Assembly (NCBI RefSeq): GCF_002008225.1
Contig: NZ_MRDH01000006.1
Span: forward strand, 248,001 to 312,000
Origin: Agrobacterium salinitolerans
Lineage (GTDB): Bacteria > Pseudomonadota > Alphaproteobacteria > Rhizobiales > Rhizobiaceae
Length of the DNA: 64,000 bases
Direction: 5' to 3'
Shown here one piece after another: positions 29,467-38,806 of this stretch. How positions within the stretch are numbered: the first letter of the stretch is position 1; each line of letters opens with the position of its first letter. Made by a program: the position numbers and the translations under genes. The notes under the pieces were generated by a model, which ran no database searches, was not told the origin of the DNA, and worked only from the letters and a program-made list of their open reading frames with translations.

Positions 29467-30396
29467 TTGAAGCTGTTCCTGACACGGATTGTCCTGAAAC
29501 TGGACCACTTCCGGCAGTGGCTGATTGCGACGCTCGCCTTTGGCCTCCTCAACCTGCTGAAGCTTTTTCCCGCCGATGCCGGCATTCGCGCCGCCGACCG
29601 GCTGGCGCGCTGGGTGGGGCCGAAAACCGGGCGCCACAAGCTGATGCTTTACAATCTGGCCCGCGCCTTCCCGGAGAAATCCGAGGAGGAGCGGCTTGAG
29701 ATCGCCATGGATAGCTGGGCCAATATGGGCCGGCTTGCGGCGGAATATGTATTTCTAGACCGGCTGTTCGATTTCGATCCGGAAAAGAACAAGCCGGGCC
29801 GCATCGAGGTCGAGGGCATTCCGACCTTCCTCGAGCTGCGCGACAATCCTCGGCCCTTCATCGTCTTTACCGCCCATAGCGGCAATTTCGAGCTCTTGCC
29901 GGTTGCAGGCTCGGCTTTCGGTCTCGATGTAACGGTACTGTTCCGGCCGCCGAACAATCCTTTCGTGGCCGACAAGGTGTTCAATTTCCGCAAGGAACGC
30001 ATGGGCAATCTTGTGCCCTCGCATGCCGGTTCCTCCTTCGCGCTTGCGCGGCAGCTGGAAAAGGGCGGTGGTGTCGGCGTGCTCGTCGACCAGAAATTCG
30101 GAAAGGGCCTGACGACGAAGTTCTTCGGCCTTGAAGTTCGCACCAATCCGCTGCTTGCCAAGCTGGTGCGGCAATTCAACTGCGATGTGTATCCGGCCCG
30201 TTGCGTGCGTCTTCCCGACAATCGCTACAGGCTGGAAATAGAGCCCAAGGTTGAAATTCCGCGCGATGAGAAGGGCAATGTCGATATTCAGGCGACGGCG
30301 CAGCTTCTGAACGACAAGGTGGAAAGCTGGGTGCGCGAATACCCCGGACAATGGCTGTGGTATCACGACCGGTGGGATGTGAAGCACCAGATTTGA
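29467..30396 (+). CDS. lpxXL: Lipid A VLCFA acyltransferase LpxXL
   Basis: Transfers the very-long-chain hydroxyacyl group from AcpXL to lipid A at the inner membrane. 309 residues of the LpxL/HtrB lysophospholipid acyltransferase family: an N-terminal membrane anchor (about residues 17-35) and the HxxxxE motif H137-E142 (HSGNFE), then VLVDQKFG. It starts with TTG 29467, coupled to the preceding stop codon. No ATG lies nearby in frame. Last gene of the cluster. Confidence 0.92.
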   Translation: MKLFLTRIVLKLDHFRQWLIATLAFGLLNLLKLFPADAGIRAADRLARWVGPKTGRHKLMLYNLARAFPEKSEEERLEIAMDSWANMGRLAAEYVFLDRLFDFDPEKNKPGRIEVEGIPTFLELRDNPRPFIVFTAHSGNFELLPVAGSAFGLDVTVLFRPPNNPFVADKVFNFRKERMGNLVPSHAGSSFALARQLEKGGGVGVLVDQKFGKGLTTKFFGLEVRTNPLLAKLVRQFNCDVYPARCVRLPDNRYRLEIEPKVEIPRDEKGNVDIQATAQLLNDKVESWVREYPGQWLWYHDRWDVKHQI

Positions 30397-30676
30397 GTTC
30401 ATTGTGGTGCGGCCGGAGTTTGTACGATTTTTACGACATTCGGCCGGAGAATGATGCATTTCGATATTTTTCCGTATTAGCGGAACCTCATTTTTCGTTC
30501 ATGGATTATCGAAATTGAAAAATTAGCGGCTGCTGTGATATTTTGGACAACAATCCCCGCGGCGTTCCCGCGTTTCGTTACGTCATTTTTAAGCGCAAAG
30601 ACGCTATAATCGAGGGGCAAAGGGTTAATCCGTTCGCATAGGTAGCGGGGGTTATGCCCGTTCAGGGAGAGTTGGG

Positions 30677-31372
30677 TTGAAAGATTTGATTGAGTTGTTC
30701 TGGCTGCGTTATACGGAACTGCAATCTGCCGTTGGTAAAAACGAAGCCGACAAGATTGCCGTGCTGGAGCGTGAACTGGAACAGCTCCTCGAGCGGGTTG
30801 TCGGACGCAAGACAGAAAATTCCGAAGATATTCGCGAGCAGTTCCGTTTTGCCATCGATCTCCTCAACCACGAGGCGGAAGACCTTGGCTGCGTGCAGCG
30901 CAACTCCGAGCTTCTGCGGACGCTCGTTGATCGTTACGTCGGCATGCCTTCGAAGGCCAAAGTCGTTGGTGACGAGGACGAGGACACGCTGGAGTGGCAC
31001 CATCGCCACCTGATCCTCGATGAAGACATGCTGAACGATCTGGATGATCCCGTTGTGATCGTTACGCCTGGTTATCGCGTCTCGTTCGCCAATTCTCTCG
31101 ACGCATTTCAGCGCAATGCGCCGGAAGGTCTTGTGGGGTGCCATATTGCTGAACTGGTTGGCGTTCACCGTTTCCAGAACGACCTCAGAGACAAGCTGGA
31201 TAATTGTTTCAAGGGCGATACGTCGAAGTATACCTACGCGGAAGACCAGAACGGTCGCACGATCGTGAAATCGTTGGAAATGTCGCCGTGTTACTCATCT
31301 GCCTACAAGCTTGTCGGCGCCATGGTCGTCATCCGCGAAATCGAGGACCGCAGACGCCGCGCCACAGCGTGA
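30677..31372 (+). CDS. PAS-domain protein with N-terminal helical region
   Basis: 231 residues. Residues 1-75 are charged heptad-like helices (ELQSAVGKNEADKIAVLERELEQL), likely coiled coil. Residues about 118-220 form a PAS domain (LNDLDDPVVIVTPGYRVSFANSLDAFQ ... VGAMVVIREIEDRR, described by its ends). There is no kinase, cyclase or DNA-binding domain, so it is a stand-alone PAS protein. TTG 30677 has AGGGAGA at 7-10 bases upstream. It follows lpxXL by 280 bp and is convergent with the TauE/SafE gene. Function unknown. Confidence 0.75.
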   Translation: MKDLIELFWLRYTELQSAVGKNEADKIAVLERELEQLLERVVGRKTENSEDIREQFRFAIDLLNHEAEDLGCVQRNSELLRTLVDRYVGMPSKAKVVGDEDEDTLEWHHRHLILDEDMLNDLDDPVVIVTPGYRVSFANSLDAFQRNAPEGLVGCHIAELVGVHRFQNDLRDKLDNCFKGDTSKYTYAEDQNGRTIVKSLEMSPCYSSAYKLVGAMVVIREIEDRRRRATA

Positions 31373-31404
31373 CGTTATACGCCTGTCTCTGACGACAATC
31401 CCTT

Positions 31405-32208
31405 TTATTTCGGGAATATCGTTTCCCATATCGTCGCGATGGACCACGCGGATGAAGCGTCGACAAGAAGCTTCATCGCCATGGCCAGGCAGGAAAGCAC
31501 CAGCAACGGGCGGATGATCTTCGCACCGTTTTTCATCGCGAAGCGGGAGCCGATCTGTGCGCCGATGAACTGGCCGACGCCCATGGCGAGACCGAGCTTC
31601 CACAAAACCGCACCACCCATTGCAAAGACGAGAAAACCGCCGAAATTCGAACCGAGGTTGAGAAGCTTCGTGTGGGCGGTCGCCTTCAGCATTCCGAAGC
31701 CGGCAAGGCTCACAAAGGCCAGCATGTAAAAAGACCCTGCGCCGGGGCCGAAAACACCATCGTAAAAACCGATCAGCGGTGCGACCGCAAGCCCGAACAC
31801 GAAGGGCGTGATGCGGCGATGGCTGTCGATATCGCTGAGCTGTGGCTTGAAGGCGAAATAAAGCGCGATCGCAATCAACAGGAACGGCATGACGGCGCGC
31901 ATCAGATCGGCTGGCACGAAGGCGGCTGTCAGCGCACCGAGCATTCCGCCGGCCATGGCCATCAGCGCCATAGGCAGTTGCTCTTTGAGGCTAACGTGGC
32001 CTCGTCTCGCATAGGCCAGTGTCGCAGAGGCGGAACCGAACTGGGCCTGCAGCTTGTTGGTGCCGAGCGTATCGAGTGGGGCAATTCCCATGATCATCAT
32101 CGCCGGAATGACGATGAGACCGCCGCCGCCGGCGATGGAATCGATAAAGCCGGCAAAGATGGCGACGCAGAAAAGGACGAGAAAAACGTTGAGGGCGATG
32201 TCTTGCAC
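31405..32208 (-). CDS. TSUP family transporter (TauE/SafE)
   Basis: 267-residue membrane protein with about eight transmembrane helices in two repeats, each opening with the family signature (FAGFIDSIAGGGGL, then GFYDGVFGPGAGSF). It probably exports sulfite, sulfoacetate or another organic anion. The frame is open far upstream, but homologues begin near the first helix, so GTG 32208 is chosen; its ribosome-binding site is weak. Convergent with the PAS gene and divergent from the nucleoside hydrolase gene. Confidence 0.88.
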   Translation of the reverse strand: MQDIALNVFLVLFCVAIFAGFIDSIAGGGGLIVIPAMMIMGIAPLDTLGTNKLQAQFGSASATLAYARRGHVSLKEQLPMALMAMAGGMLGALTAAFVPADLMRAVMPFLLIAIALYFAFKPQLSDIDSHRRITPFVFGLAVAPLIGFYDGVFGPGAGSFYMLAFVSLAGFGMLKATAHTKLLNLGSNFGGFLVFAMGGAVLWKLGLAMGVGQFIGAQIGSRFAMKNGAKIIRPLLVLSCLAMAMKLLVDASSAWSIATIWETIFPK

Positions 32209-32391
32209 TGGGGATGTCCGGGCAGGCGGCGGGAGAGGGCTTCTTCTTTCACTGAAAAGACTGCCACGCAATATTTTTCTGCATGACATGCCGCTTGCGG
32301 GGGGATTGCGGTGTTGCCGCTTATCGTTATGTTTCCGTGGCGCGTCGCCGGAAAAAGCGGATGGCGCTTGAGACATATGGATGAGGGCATT

Positions 32392-33351
32392 ATGCATAAA
32401 GTGATATTCGATACGGATCCCGGTGTGGACGACGCCATGGCGCTTCTGTTCCTGCATCGTCACCCCGATATCGATCTGATCGGCGTCACCACGGTTTTCG
32501 GCAACGCCCCCATCGATATCACCACCCGCAATGCACTCTTTCTCAAACGGGAATGGCAGATGAATGCACCGGTGGCGAGAGGCGCCGGGGTGACCTTCGA
32601 TCCTGCCCGCAAGGAAGGCCATTGGCCGACCTTCATCCACGGCGAAAACGGCCTCGGCGATATCGATATCCCTGAAACCATCGATCTGCCGCTCGATCCG
32701 CGCCCGGCCCATCGCTTTATCATTGAGACGGTGAAGGCCTATCCCGGTGAGGTGACGCTGATCGCGGTCGGCCGCATGACCAATCTGGCGCTGGCACTGC
32801 GTGAGGAACCGGATTTCGCCGCGCTGGTCAAGGACGTCATCGTCATGGGCGGCGCCTTCGACATGAACGGCAATGTCTCGCCGGCGGCCGAGGCGAATAT
32901 TCATGGCGATCCGGAAGCGGCCGACCTTGTCTTTACCGCGCCCTGGCGCGTCACCGTCGTCGGTCTCGACGTGACGACAAAAACCGTGATGACAAGCGCC
33001 TTCATGGCGGAGATGGCGGAGGCTGGCGGCAAGCCCGTGCAGTTGCTTTCCGACCTGTCGCAGTTCTATATCGATTTCTACAAGACCCGGACCGGCGACG
33101 GCATGGTGGTGCATGATAGCTGCGCCTGCGTTTATCTCGTTGCACCGGAACTGTTTACCACCCGCAGCGGCCCGGTGCGCGTCGTCTGCGGCGGACTTGC
33201 CGACGGCCAGACGATCCAGAAACCGGATGGCCGCGCTTTTCCGCCGGGCGACTGGGACGGGCATCCGAGCCAGCTTATCTGCACGGATATCGAGCCGGAA
33301 CGCGTGCTTTCGGTCATCCGTGCGGCAATTGTGAAGGGTGAGCGCGGCTGA
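32392..33351 (+). CDS. Inosine/uridine-preferring nucleoside hydrolase
   Basis: Cleaves ribonucleosides to base and ribose in purine/pyrimidine salvage. 319 residues with the calcium-binding N-terminal cluster DTDPGVDDAMAL, substrate residues near VFGNAPIDITTRNAL, and the catalytic-region HDSCACVYLVAPELF with the active-site His/Asp. ATG 32392 follows GAGGG by about 5 bases. Upstream in-frame starts at 32377 and 32311 are less likely. Divergent from the exporter gene with about 180 bp between. Confidence 0.9.
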   Translation: MHKVIFDTDPGVDDAMALLFLHRHPDIDLIGVTTVFGNAPIDITTRNALFLKREWQMNAPVARGAGVTFDPARKEGHWPTFIHGENGLGDIDIPETIDLPLDPRPAHRFIIETVKAYPGEVTLIAVGRMTNLALALREEPDFAALVKDVIVMGGAFDMNGNVSPAAEANIHGDPEAADLVFTAPWRVTVVGLDVTTKTVMTSAFMAEMAEAGGKPVQLLSDLSQFYIDFYKTRTGDGMVVHDSCACVYLVAPELFTTRSGPVRVVCGGLADGQTIQKPDGRAFPPGDWDGHPSQLICTDIEPERVLSVIRAAIVKGERG

Positions 33352-33644
33352 AGGGCCGTTCTTGAGCATGGCTTGCCTTGCATTTTCCAAGAATCTGGCG
33401 TTATGCAAGTTCCCTGATCATAGTGCGCGATCTGCCTTGCGGGAAGGGCTGCGAAGGCCGAACCGGAAGGACGGGCGGATCACCGTTATGCAGCGTGGGC
33501 CGAGAAAAGCCTTGTAGGTTTTCCCGTTCTTTGCGCTACAATGAATAACGCCTGCCGGGTCGGTTCGTGTCGGCGGCGTTTAAAAACAAAAAACGAACCT
33601 TCGTTATGGGCCGGTGGAACCGGTCCATTCCCATGAGGAAAGTG

Positions 33645-34865
33645 ATGGAAGAGTTTCACAAGGTCCGGCGTCTGCCGCAATACGTCTTCGAACAGGTCAA
33701 CCGTTTGAAAGCGAGCGCGCGAGCGGCCGGGGCCGATATCATCGATCTCGGCATGGGCAATCCCGACCTTCCGACTCCGAAGGCCATTGTCGACAAGCTT
33801 TGCGAGGTCGTCCAGGATCCGCGCACCCATCGTTATTCCTCGTCCAAGGGCATTCCCGGCCTTCGCCGCGCGCAGGCCGCCTATTATGCCCGCCGTTTCG
33901 GCGTCAAGCTGAACCCCGATACGCAGGTCGTCGCGACCCTCGGCTCCAAGGAAGGTTTCGCCAATATGGCGCAGGCCATCACGGCACCTGGCGACGTGAT
34001 CCTGTGTCCGAACCCCACCTATCCGATCCATGCCTTCGGCTTCCTGATGGCGGGCGGCGTTATCCGCTCGATGAATGTCGAGCCTGACGACAGCTTCTTC
34101 GGACCGCTGGAGCGCGCCGTGCGCCACTCCATCCCGAAGCCGCTGGCGCTGATCGTCAACTACCCGTCAAACCCGACGGCGCATGTCGCCTCGCTCGATT
34201 TCTACAAGGACGTGATCGCTTTTGCGAAGAAGCACGAGATCATCGTGCTGTCCGACCTTGCCTATTCGGAAATCTACTTCGACGACAACAATCCGCCGCC
34301 TTCGGTTCTCGAAGTTCCCGGCGCCATCGATGTCGCGGTGGAGTTCACCTCCATGTCTAAGACCTTCTCCATGCCCGGCTGGCGCATGGGCTTTGCCGTC
34401 GGCAACGAGCGGCTCATCGCGGCGCTGACGCGGGTGAAATCCTATCTCGATTACGGCGCCTTCACGCCGATCCAGGTTGCGGCGACGCATGCGCTGAATG
34501 GCGACGGCTCCGACATCGCGGAAGTGCGCAGCGTTTATCGCCGCCGCCGCGACGTCATGGTCGACACGTTCGGCAAGGCCGGTTTCGAGGTTCCACCGCC
34601 GGCGGCGACCATGTTCGCCTGGGCGAAAATCCCGGAAAAATTCCGCCATCTCGGCAGCCTGGAATTCTCCAAGCTACTGGTCGAGAAGGCAGATATTGCC
34701 GTTGCTCCCGGCATCGGCTTTGGCGAAATGGGCGATGATTACGTCCGTCTCGCGCTCGTGGAAAACGAGCATCGAATTCGTCAGGCAGCGCGCAATCTGA
34801 AGCGTTTCCTGTCGAGCGCAGACGAAACGATGCACAATGTCGTTTCGCTGAACGCCCACAGATAA
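33645..34865 (+). CDS. PLP-dependent aminotransferase (AlaC / LL-DAP aminotransferase-like)
   Basis: Class I aminotransferase of 406 residues. The PLP lysine is in SMSKTFSMPGWRMGF, with NYPSNPTA (Asn contacting the cofactor) and SDLAYSEIYFDD. This subgroup is annotated as glutamate-pyruvate aminotransferase AlaC or LL-diaminopimelate aminotransferase. The next gene, hom, 60 bp on, suggests aspartate/alanine-family metabolism. ATG 33645 is favoured by AGGAAAG six bases upstream; ATG 33606 would add 13 residues. Confidence 0.88.
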   Translation: MEEFHKVRRLPQYVFEQVNRLKASARAAGADIIDLGMGNPDLPTPKAIVDKLCEVVQDPRTHRYSSSKGIPGLRRAQAAYYARRFGVKLNPDTQVVATLGSKEGFANMAQAITAPGDVILCPNPTYPIHAFGFLMAGGVIRSMNVEPDDSFFGPLERAVRHSIPKPLALIVNYPSNPTAHVASLDFYKDVIAFAKKHEIIVLSDLAYSEIYFDDNNPPPSVLEVPGAIDVAVEFTSMSKTFSMPGWRMGFAVGNERLIAALTRVKSYLDYGAFTPIQVAATHALNGDGSDIAEVRSVYRRRRDVMVDTFGKAGFEVPPPAATMFAWAKIPEKFRHLGSLEFSKLLVEKADIAVAPGIGFGEMGDDYVRLALVENEHRIRQAARNLKRFLSSADETMHNVVSLNAHR

Positions 34866-34925
34866 GGGCAACCGAAGGCGGCCGGGCCTCGGCCGCCACC
34901 ATCACCAGCAATCAGGAACATACCC

Positions 34926-36236
34926 ATGGCAGATTCATTGAGAATCGGCATAGCGGGGCTCGGCACTGTCGGCGCTTCGCTCGTGCGCATCCTCCAGCAG
35001 AGAAGCAACGAACTTGCGATTACCTGCGGACGCGCGATTGAGATTATTGCGGTGAGCGCGCGCGATCGTTCGCGCGACCGCGGCATTGATCTCAAGGGTA
35101 TTACCTGGTTCGACACGCCGGAGCAGATGGCGAGCGAAGCCGATATCGACGTGTTCGTCGAACTGGTCGGCGGTGCTTCCGGCCAGGCGGAAAATGCGGT
35201 GCGCGCCGCACTCGCCCGCGGTCTCCATGTGGTGACAGCCAACAAGGCGCTGCTGGCCAAGCACGGCGTCGAACTGGCGACCCTTGCCGAAGACAAGGGC
35301 GCGCTGCTAAACTTCGAAGCGGCGGTGGCCGGCGGTATCCCCGTCATCAAGGCGCTGCGTGAGTCTCTCACCGGCAACCATGTGTCGCGCATCTACGGCA
35401 TCATGAACGGCACCTGCAATTACATCCTGACCAAGATGGAGAAGGAAGGGCTGTCCTTTGAGGCGTGCCTGAAAGAAGCGCAGCGGCTGGGTTATGCCGA
35501 AGCCGATCCGGCTTTCGATATCGAGGGCAACGACACAGCCCACAAGCTTGCCATTCTGACAACGCTTGCCTTCGGCAACAAGATTTCGGCCGACGATATC
35601 TATCTGGAAGGCATCACCAATATTTCCAGCGAGGACATTCAGGCGGCCGCCGAACTCGGTTACCGCATCAAGCTTCTCGGCGTGGCGCAGGTGACCGAAT
35701 CCGGCATCGAACAGCGCGTGCATCCGACCATGGTGCCGCTCGATTCCGTTATCGCCCAGGTGGATGGCGTCACCAATGCGGTGGCGATCGAATCCGACAT
35801 TCTCGGGGAATTGCTGATGGTTGGCCCGGGTGCGGGCGGCAACGCCACGGCCTCCGCCGTACTGGGCGACATTGCCGATATCGCCAAGAGCCGTCCGGGC
35901 GCCCAGCAGGTGCCGGTTCTCGGACGTCCGGCGAAATCGCTGACGGAATATCGTCGCGCCAAGATGAAAAGCCATGAGGGCGGTTATTTCATTCGCCTGA
36001 CGGTGAAGGATCAGGCTGGCGTCTTCGCCTCCATCGCCACCCGCATGGCGGATAACAACATCTCGCTCGAATCCATCGTGCAGCGCCAGCGCGTGCATGT
36101 GGAAGGCGCGCCGCAGACCATCATCCTCGTCACCCATGCGACGATGGAGGATGCGATCCGCAAGGCGGTGAAGGCGATCAAGAACGAGAAATATCTCGTC
36201 AGCGAGCCGCAGGTCATCCGCATCGAGCGGACCTGA
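34926..36236 (+). CDS. hom: Homoserine dehydrogenase
   Basis: Reduces aspartate semialdehyde to homoserine, the branch point to Thr and Met. 436 residues: N-terminal Rossmann domain (GIAGLGTVGASLV), VTANKALLA, the catalytic region GIMNGTCNYILTKM with LKEAQRLGYAEADP, and a C-terminal ACT domain (about 350-430) for threonine feedback. It follows the aminotransferase and ends in a clear terminator. Confidence 0.96.
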   Translation: MADSLRIGIAGLGTVGASLVRILQQRSNELAITCGRAIEIIAVSARDRSRDRGIDLKGITWFDTPEQMASEADIDVFVELVGGASGQAENAVRAALARGLHVVTANKALLAKHGVELATLAEDKGALLNFEAAVAGGIPVIKALRESLTGNHVSRIYGIMNGTCNYILTKMEKEGLSFEACLKEAQRLGYAEADPAFDIEGNDTAHKLAILTTLAFGNKISADDIYLEGITNISSEDIQAAAELGYRIKLLGVAQVTESGIEQRVHPTMVPLDSVIAQVDGVTNAVAIESDILGELLMVGPGAGGNATASAVLGDIADIAKSRPGAQQVPVLGRPAKSLTEYRRAKMKSHEGGYFIRLTVKDQAGVFASIATRMADNNISLESIVQRQRVHVEGAPQTIILVTHATMEDAIRKAVKAIKNEKYLVSEPQVIRIERT

Positions 36237-36261
36237 GCCGTTTCATTATTTTGATGACATC

Positions 36262-36296
36262 AAAAGCCGCGCTTCCAGATGGAGGCGCGGTTTTTC
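36262..36296 (+). terminator. Intrinsic terminator after hom
   Basis: CCGCGCTTCC and GGAGGCGCGG pair with one mismatch around a four-base loop and are followed by TTTTTCG. Confidence 0.85.
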
Positions 36297-36428
36297 GTTG
36301 TATTGCAGCCGGCATCACGCCGGTCGTCGGGCACCCATAAAATTTGAGGGGAAGGCATCGGAAACGCTGGAAAACAAGGCGATTCGGCACTATGGTCAAT
36401 CCGTTCACCAAGCGAGGGAGGCGTGGCC

Positions 36429-36647
36429 GTGACATCGATCATCCTGTTCAAGGACAATAAGCGCGCAGGTGTTGCAGCCGCCCATCACCGGGCGCGGCCT
36501 CACAATGCCAACGACAATATTCGCAGCATGGAATTCGACATGGGGGAGCATGAGCGCAATTGGTGTTCGCTCGCGGTCTTTTCGTTGCTGCTGCTGGTCG
36601 GCGCCGTCTCAATCGTCAGCCCGTTTTTCTCGATTTTTTCGGTGTGA
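36429..36647 (+). CDS. Small single-pass membrane protein, function unknown
   Basis: 72 residues from GTG 36429, which lies 8 bases after GGGAGG; a GTG at 36423 is too close to that site. The first 48 residues are polar with His/Arg/Asn-rich stretches. Residues about 50-70 form one hydrophobic helix (LAVFSLLLLVGAVSIVSPFF), giving a C-tail-anchored arrangement. No known family is recognised. It is located between the hom terminator and recJ, followed by its own hairpin. Confidence 0.55.
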   Translation: MTSIILFKDNKRAGVAAAHHRARPHNANDNIRSMEFDMGEHERNWCSLAVFSLLLLVGAVSIVSPFFSIFSV

Positions 36648-36654
36648 CTCCGTC

Positions 36655-36685
36655 AAGGCGCGTTTTTGCTTGAAAAACACGCCTT
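36655..36685 (+). terminator. AT-flanked hairpin after the small membrane gene
   Basis: Arms 36655-36667 and 36673-36685 pair at 12 of 13 positions around loop GCTTG. The U-tract is inside the stem, so terminator function is less certain. Confidence 0.5.
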
Positions 36686-36744
36686 CGCCATTTAGCCCGT
36701 TCTAACCAAGGCGCGGAACGCGCATGAGAAGATGAAGGGACAGG

Positions 36745-38553
36745 ATGGCAATGTTGGAGCCGGCCGATACCGTGGCCCGCGCATTTCTAAGCGTGGAGCG
36801 GTCGGCGACAGAACAGCGCTGGGTATCGCGGCTGGATCAGGCCGGGCAGAACCGCGCGCTGGCAATGTCTCAGGTCCATGGGATTCCCGAATTGATTGCG
36901 CGGGTGCTGGCCGGGCGTGGCGTGGGCGTCGATGACGCTTTGGCGTTCCTCGATCCGACCATTCGTTCGCTGATGCCCGATCCGCATATGCTGACCGATT
37001 GCGAAGAGGCTGCCGAAAGGCTGGTGCGTGCCATCGAGACCGGCGAGAAGGTGGCGATATTCGGCGATTACGATGTTGATGGCGCTGCCTCTTCGGCGCT
37101 GATGTATCGCTTTCTCGCGCATTTCGAGTTGATGCCGGAAATCTATATTCCCGACCGCATTTTTGAAGGGTACGGGCCGAACCCGGCGGCAATGCAGCAG
37201 CTGGCCGCCAATGGCGCGACGCTGATCGTCACCGTCGACTGCGGTTCCACCAGTCATGAGTCGCTTCGGGCCGCAAAGGACGCCGGAACGGATGTGGTGG
37301 TGATCGACCACCATCAGGTCGGCACGGAACTGCCGCCAGCGGTGGCGCTGGTCAATCCCAATCGCGAGGACGATCTGTCGGGGCAGGGGCATCTCTGTGC
37401 CGCCGGTGTGGTGTTTCTGGTGCTGGTGGCCACGTTGCGGCTGCTGAAGGACAGACGCAACCGGCAGGCCTTCACGCTCGATCTGCTGTCGCTGCTTGAT
37501 ATCGTCGCGCTTGCGACGGTCTGCGACGTGGTGCCGCTGAAGGGGCTGAACCGCGCTTATGTGGTGAAGGGGCTGATTGCCGCACGGCACATGAACAATG
37601 CGGGACTTGCGGCGCTGTTCAAGAAGGCGGGGCTCGGCGGGCCTGTGACCCCCTATCATTTCGGTTTCCTGATCGGGCCGCGCATCAATGCCGGCGGCCG
37701 CATTGGCGATGCCGCGCTTGGCAGTCGTTTGTTGACGATTGATGATTCCTCGCAGGCCGAGGTGATTGCCGAGCGGCTGGATGAGCTTAATCGCGAGCGG
37801 CAGGCCATGGAAGCCGCCATGCTGGCTGAGGCCGAGGCCGAGGCGCTGTTCGAATATGGCGACGGCTCCGGTGCGGGCGTCATCGTCACCGCCCGGGAAA
37901 ACTGGCATCCGGGTATTGTCGGATTGCTTGCCTCGCGTCTGAAGGACCGTTTCCGTCGTCCAGCCTTCGCCATTGCCTTCGATCCCTCCGGCAAGGGCAC
38001 CGGCTCGGGTCGCTCGATCAACGGCTTCGATATGGGGCGCATGGTGCGCGCCGCCGTGGAGGCTGGGTTGCTGGTCAAGGGCGGCGGCCATGCCATGGCG
38101 GCCGGACTGACGGTGGAGCGCGCCAATCTCGGCAAGCTCAGGACATTCTTCGAGGAAGCGGCCGCAAAGACGGTGAACGAGCTGGTGCAAAGCAGCGTGC
38201 TGAAGATCGATGGCGCCATCGGCGCATCAGGCGTGACATTGCAGCTTGTCGACCAGCTGGAACAGGCCGGTCCTTACGGATCAGGCCACTCGCAGCCGGT
38301 TTTTGCCGTGCCGGCGCATCGCCTGCGCGATGTAAGGCTTGTGGGCACAGCGCACGTCAAAATCACGCTGGAGGCCATGGATGGCTCGCGGCTGGACGGC
38401 ATCGCGTTTCGCGCCGCAGAAGCGCCTCTGGGGCAGATGCTGCTGAATGCACGTGGCAGGAACATTCACGTCGCAGGCACGGTGGGTGCCGATCTCTGGC
38501 AGGGCCAGAGGCATGTGCAGCTGCGCGTACTGGACGCGGCTTTCGCACCCTGA
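36745..38553 (+). CDS. recJ: Single-stranded-DNA-specific exonuclease RecJ
   Basis: 5'-3' exonuclease in RecF-pathway recombination and mismatch repair. 602 residues with the DHH phosphoesterase motifs: FGDYDVDGAASSALM (motif I), VTVDCGS, VVIDHHQVG (DHH), then the DHHA1 domain with GRIGDAALG and KGGGHAMAAG, and a C-terminal OB-like region (GSGHSQPVFAVPAHRL). Starts at 36745 or 36751 are both possible; AAGGGA precedes them. All active-site motifs are intact. Confidence 0.95.
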   Translation: MAMLEPADTVARAFLSVERSATEQRWVSRLDQAGQNRALAMSQVHGIPELIARVLAGRGVGVDDALAFLDPTIRSLMPDPHMLTDCEEAAERLVRAIETGEKVAIFGDYDVDGAASSALMYRFLAHFELMPEIYIPDRIFEGYGPNPAAMQQLAANGATLIVTVDCGSTSHESLRAAKDAGTDVVVIDHHQVGTELPPAVALVNPNREDDLSGQGHLCAAGVVFLVLVATLRLLKDRRNRQAFTLDLLSLLDIVALATVCDVVPLKGLNRAYVVKGLIAARHMNNAGLAALFKKAGLGGPVTPYHFGFLIGPRINAGGRIGDAALGSRLLTIDDSSQAEVIAERLDELNRERQAMEAAMLAEAEAEALFEYGDGSGAGVIVTARENWHPGIVGLLASRLKDRFRRPAFAIAFDPSGKGTGSGRSINGFDMGRMVRAAVEAGLLVKGGGHAMAAGLTVERANLGKLRTFFEEAAAKTVNELVQSSVLKIDGAIGASGVTLQLVDQLEQAGPYGSGHSQPVFAVPAHRLRDVRLVGTAHVKITLEAMDGSRLDGIAFRAAEAPLGQMLLNARGRNIHVAGTVGADLWQGQRHVQLRVLDAAFAP

Positions 38554-38681
38554 CGGGGCTGCGGATCAAACTTCCATTTTATGGGAAAAGCTTACTGACC
38601 GCCGGAAGCGGTATGCGTCTTCATTCTCACGCATCGCGTGAGGATTCTAATGCAGATCACTGATTTTCAAGGAAAAGCAAG

Positions 38682-38756
38682 TGGCACGCCCTAGGGGAGT
38701 CGAACCCCTCTTTTCAGAATGAAAATCTGACGTCCTAACCGATAGACGAAGGGCGC
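38682..38756 (-). tRNA. tRNA-Glu (TTC), copy 1
   Basis: The minus strand folds as a 75-nt tRNA with encoded CCA: acceptor GCGCCCT/AGGGCGT, anticodon stem TCAGA/TCTGA around loop TTTTCAT (anticodon TTC), and T-arm AGGGG-TTCGACT-CCCCT. It reads GAA/GAG. Confidence 0.96.
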
Positions 38757-38777
38757 GTGCGCTTGTGGTGTGGCGCC

Positions 38778-38806
38778 CTTATAGTCACGCTCCCGTTGCT
38801 CCGCAA
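38778..38806 (-). promoter_or_regulatory. Promoter of tRNA-Glu copy 1
   Basis: TTGCGG, 17 bases, then TATAAG on the minus strand, followed by GGGCGCC, a GC-rich discriminator typical of stringently controlled stable-RNA promoters. About 21 bases separate it from the tRNA 5' end. Confidence 0.7.

Noticed and set aside
36787-38190. 467-codon minus-strand frame over recJ
   Set aside because: Antisense of recJ, which carries all DHH motifs; no domain is visible in the opposite frame.
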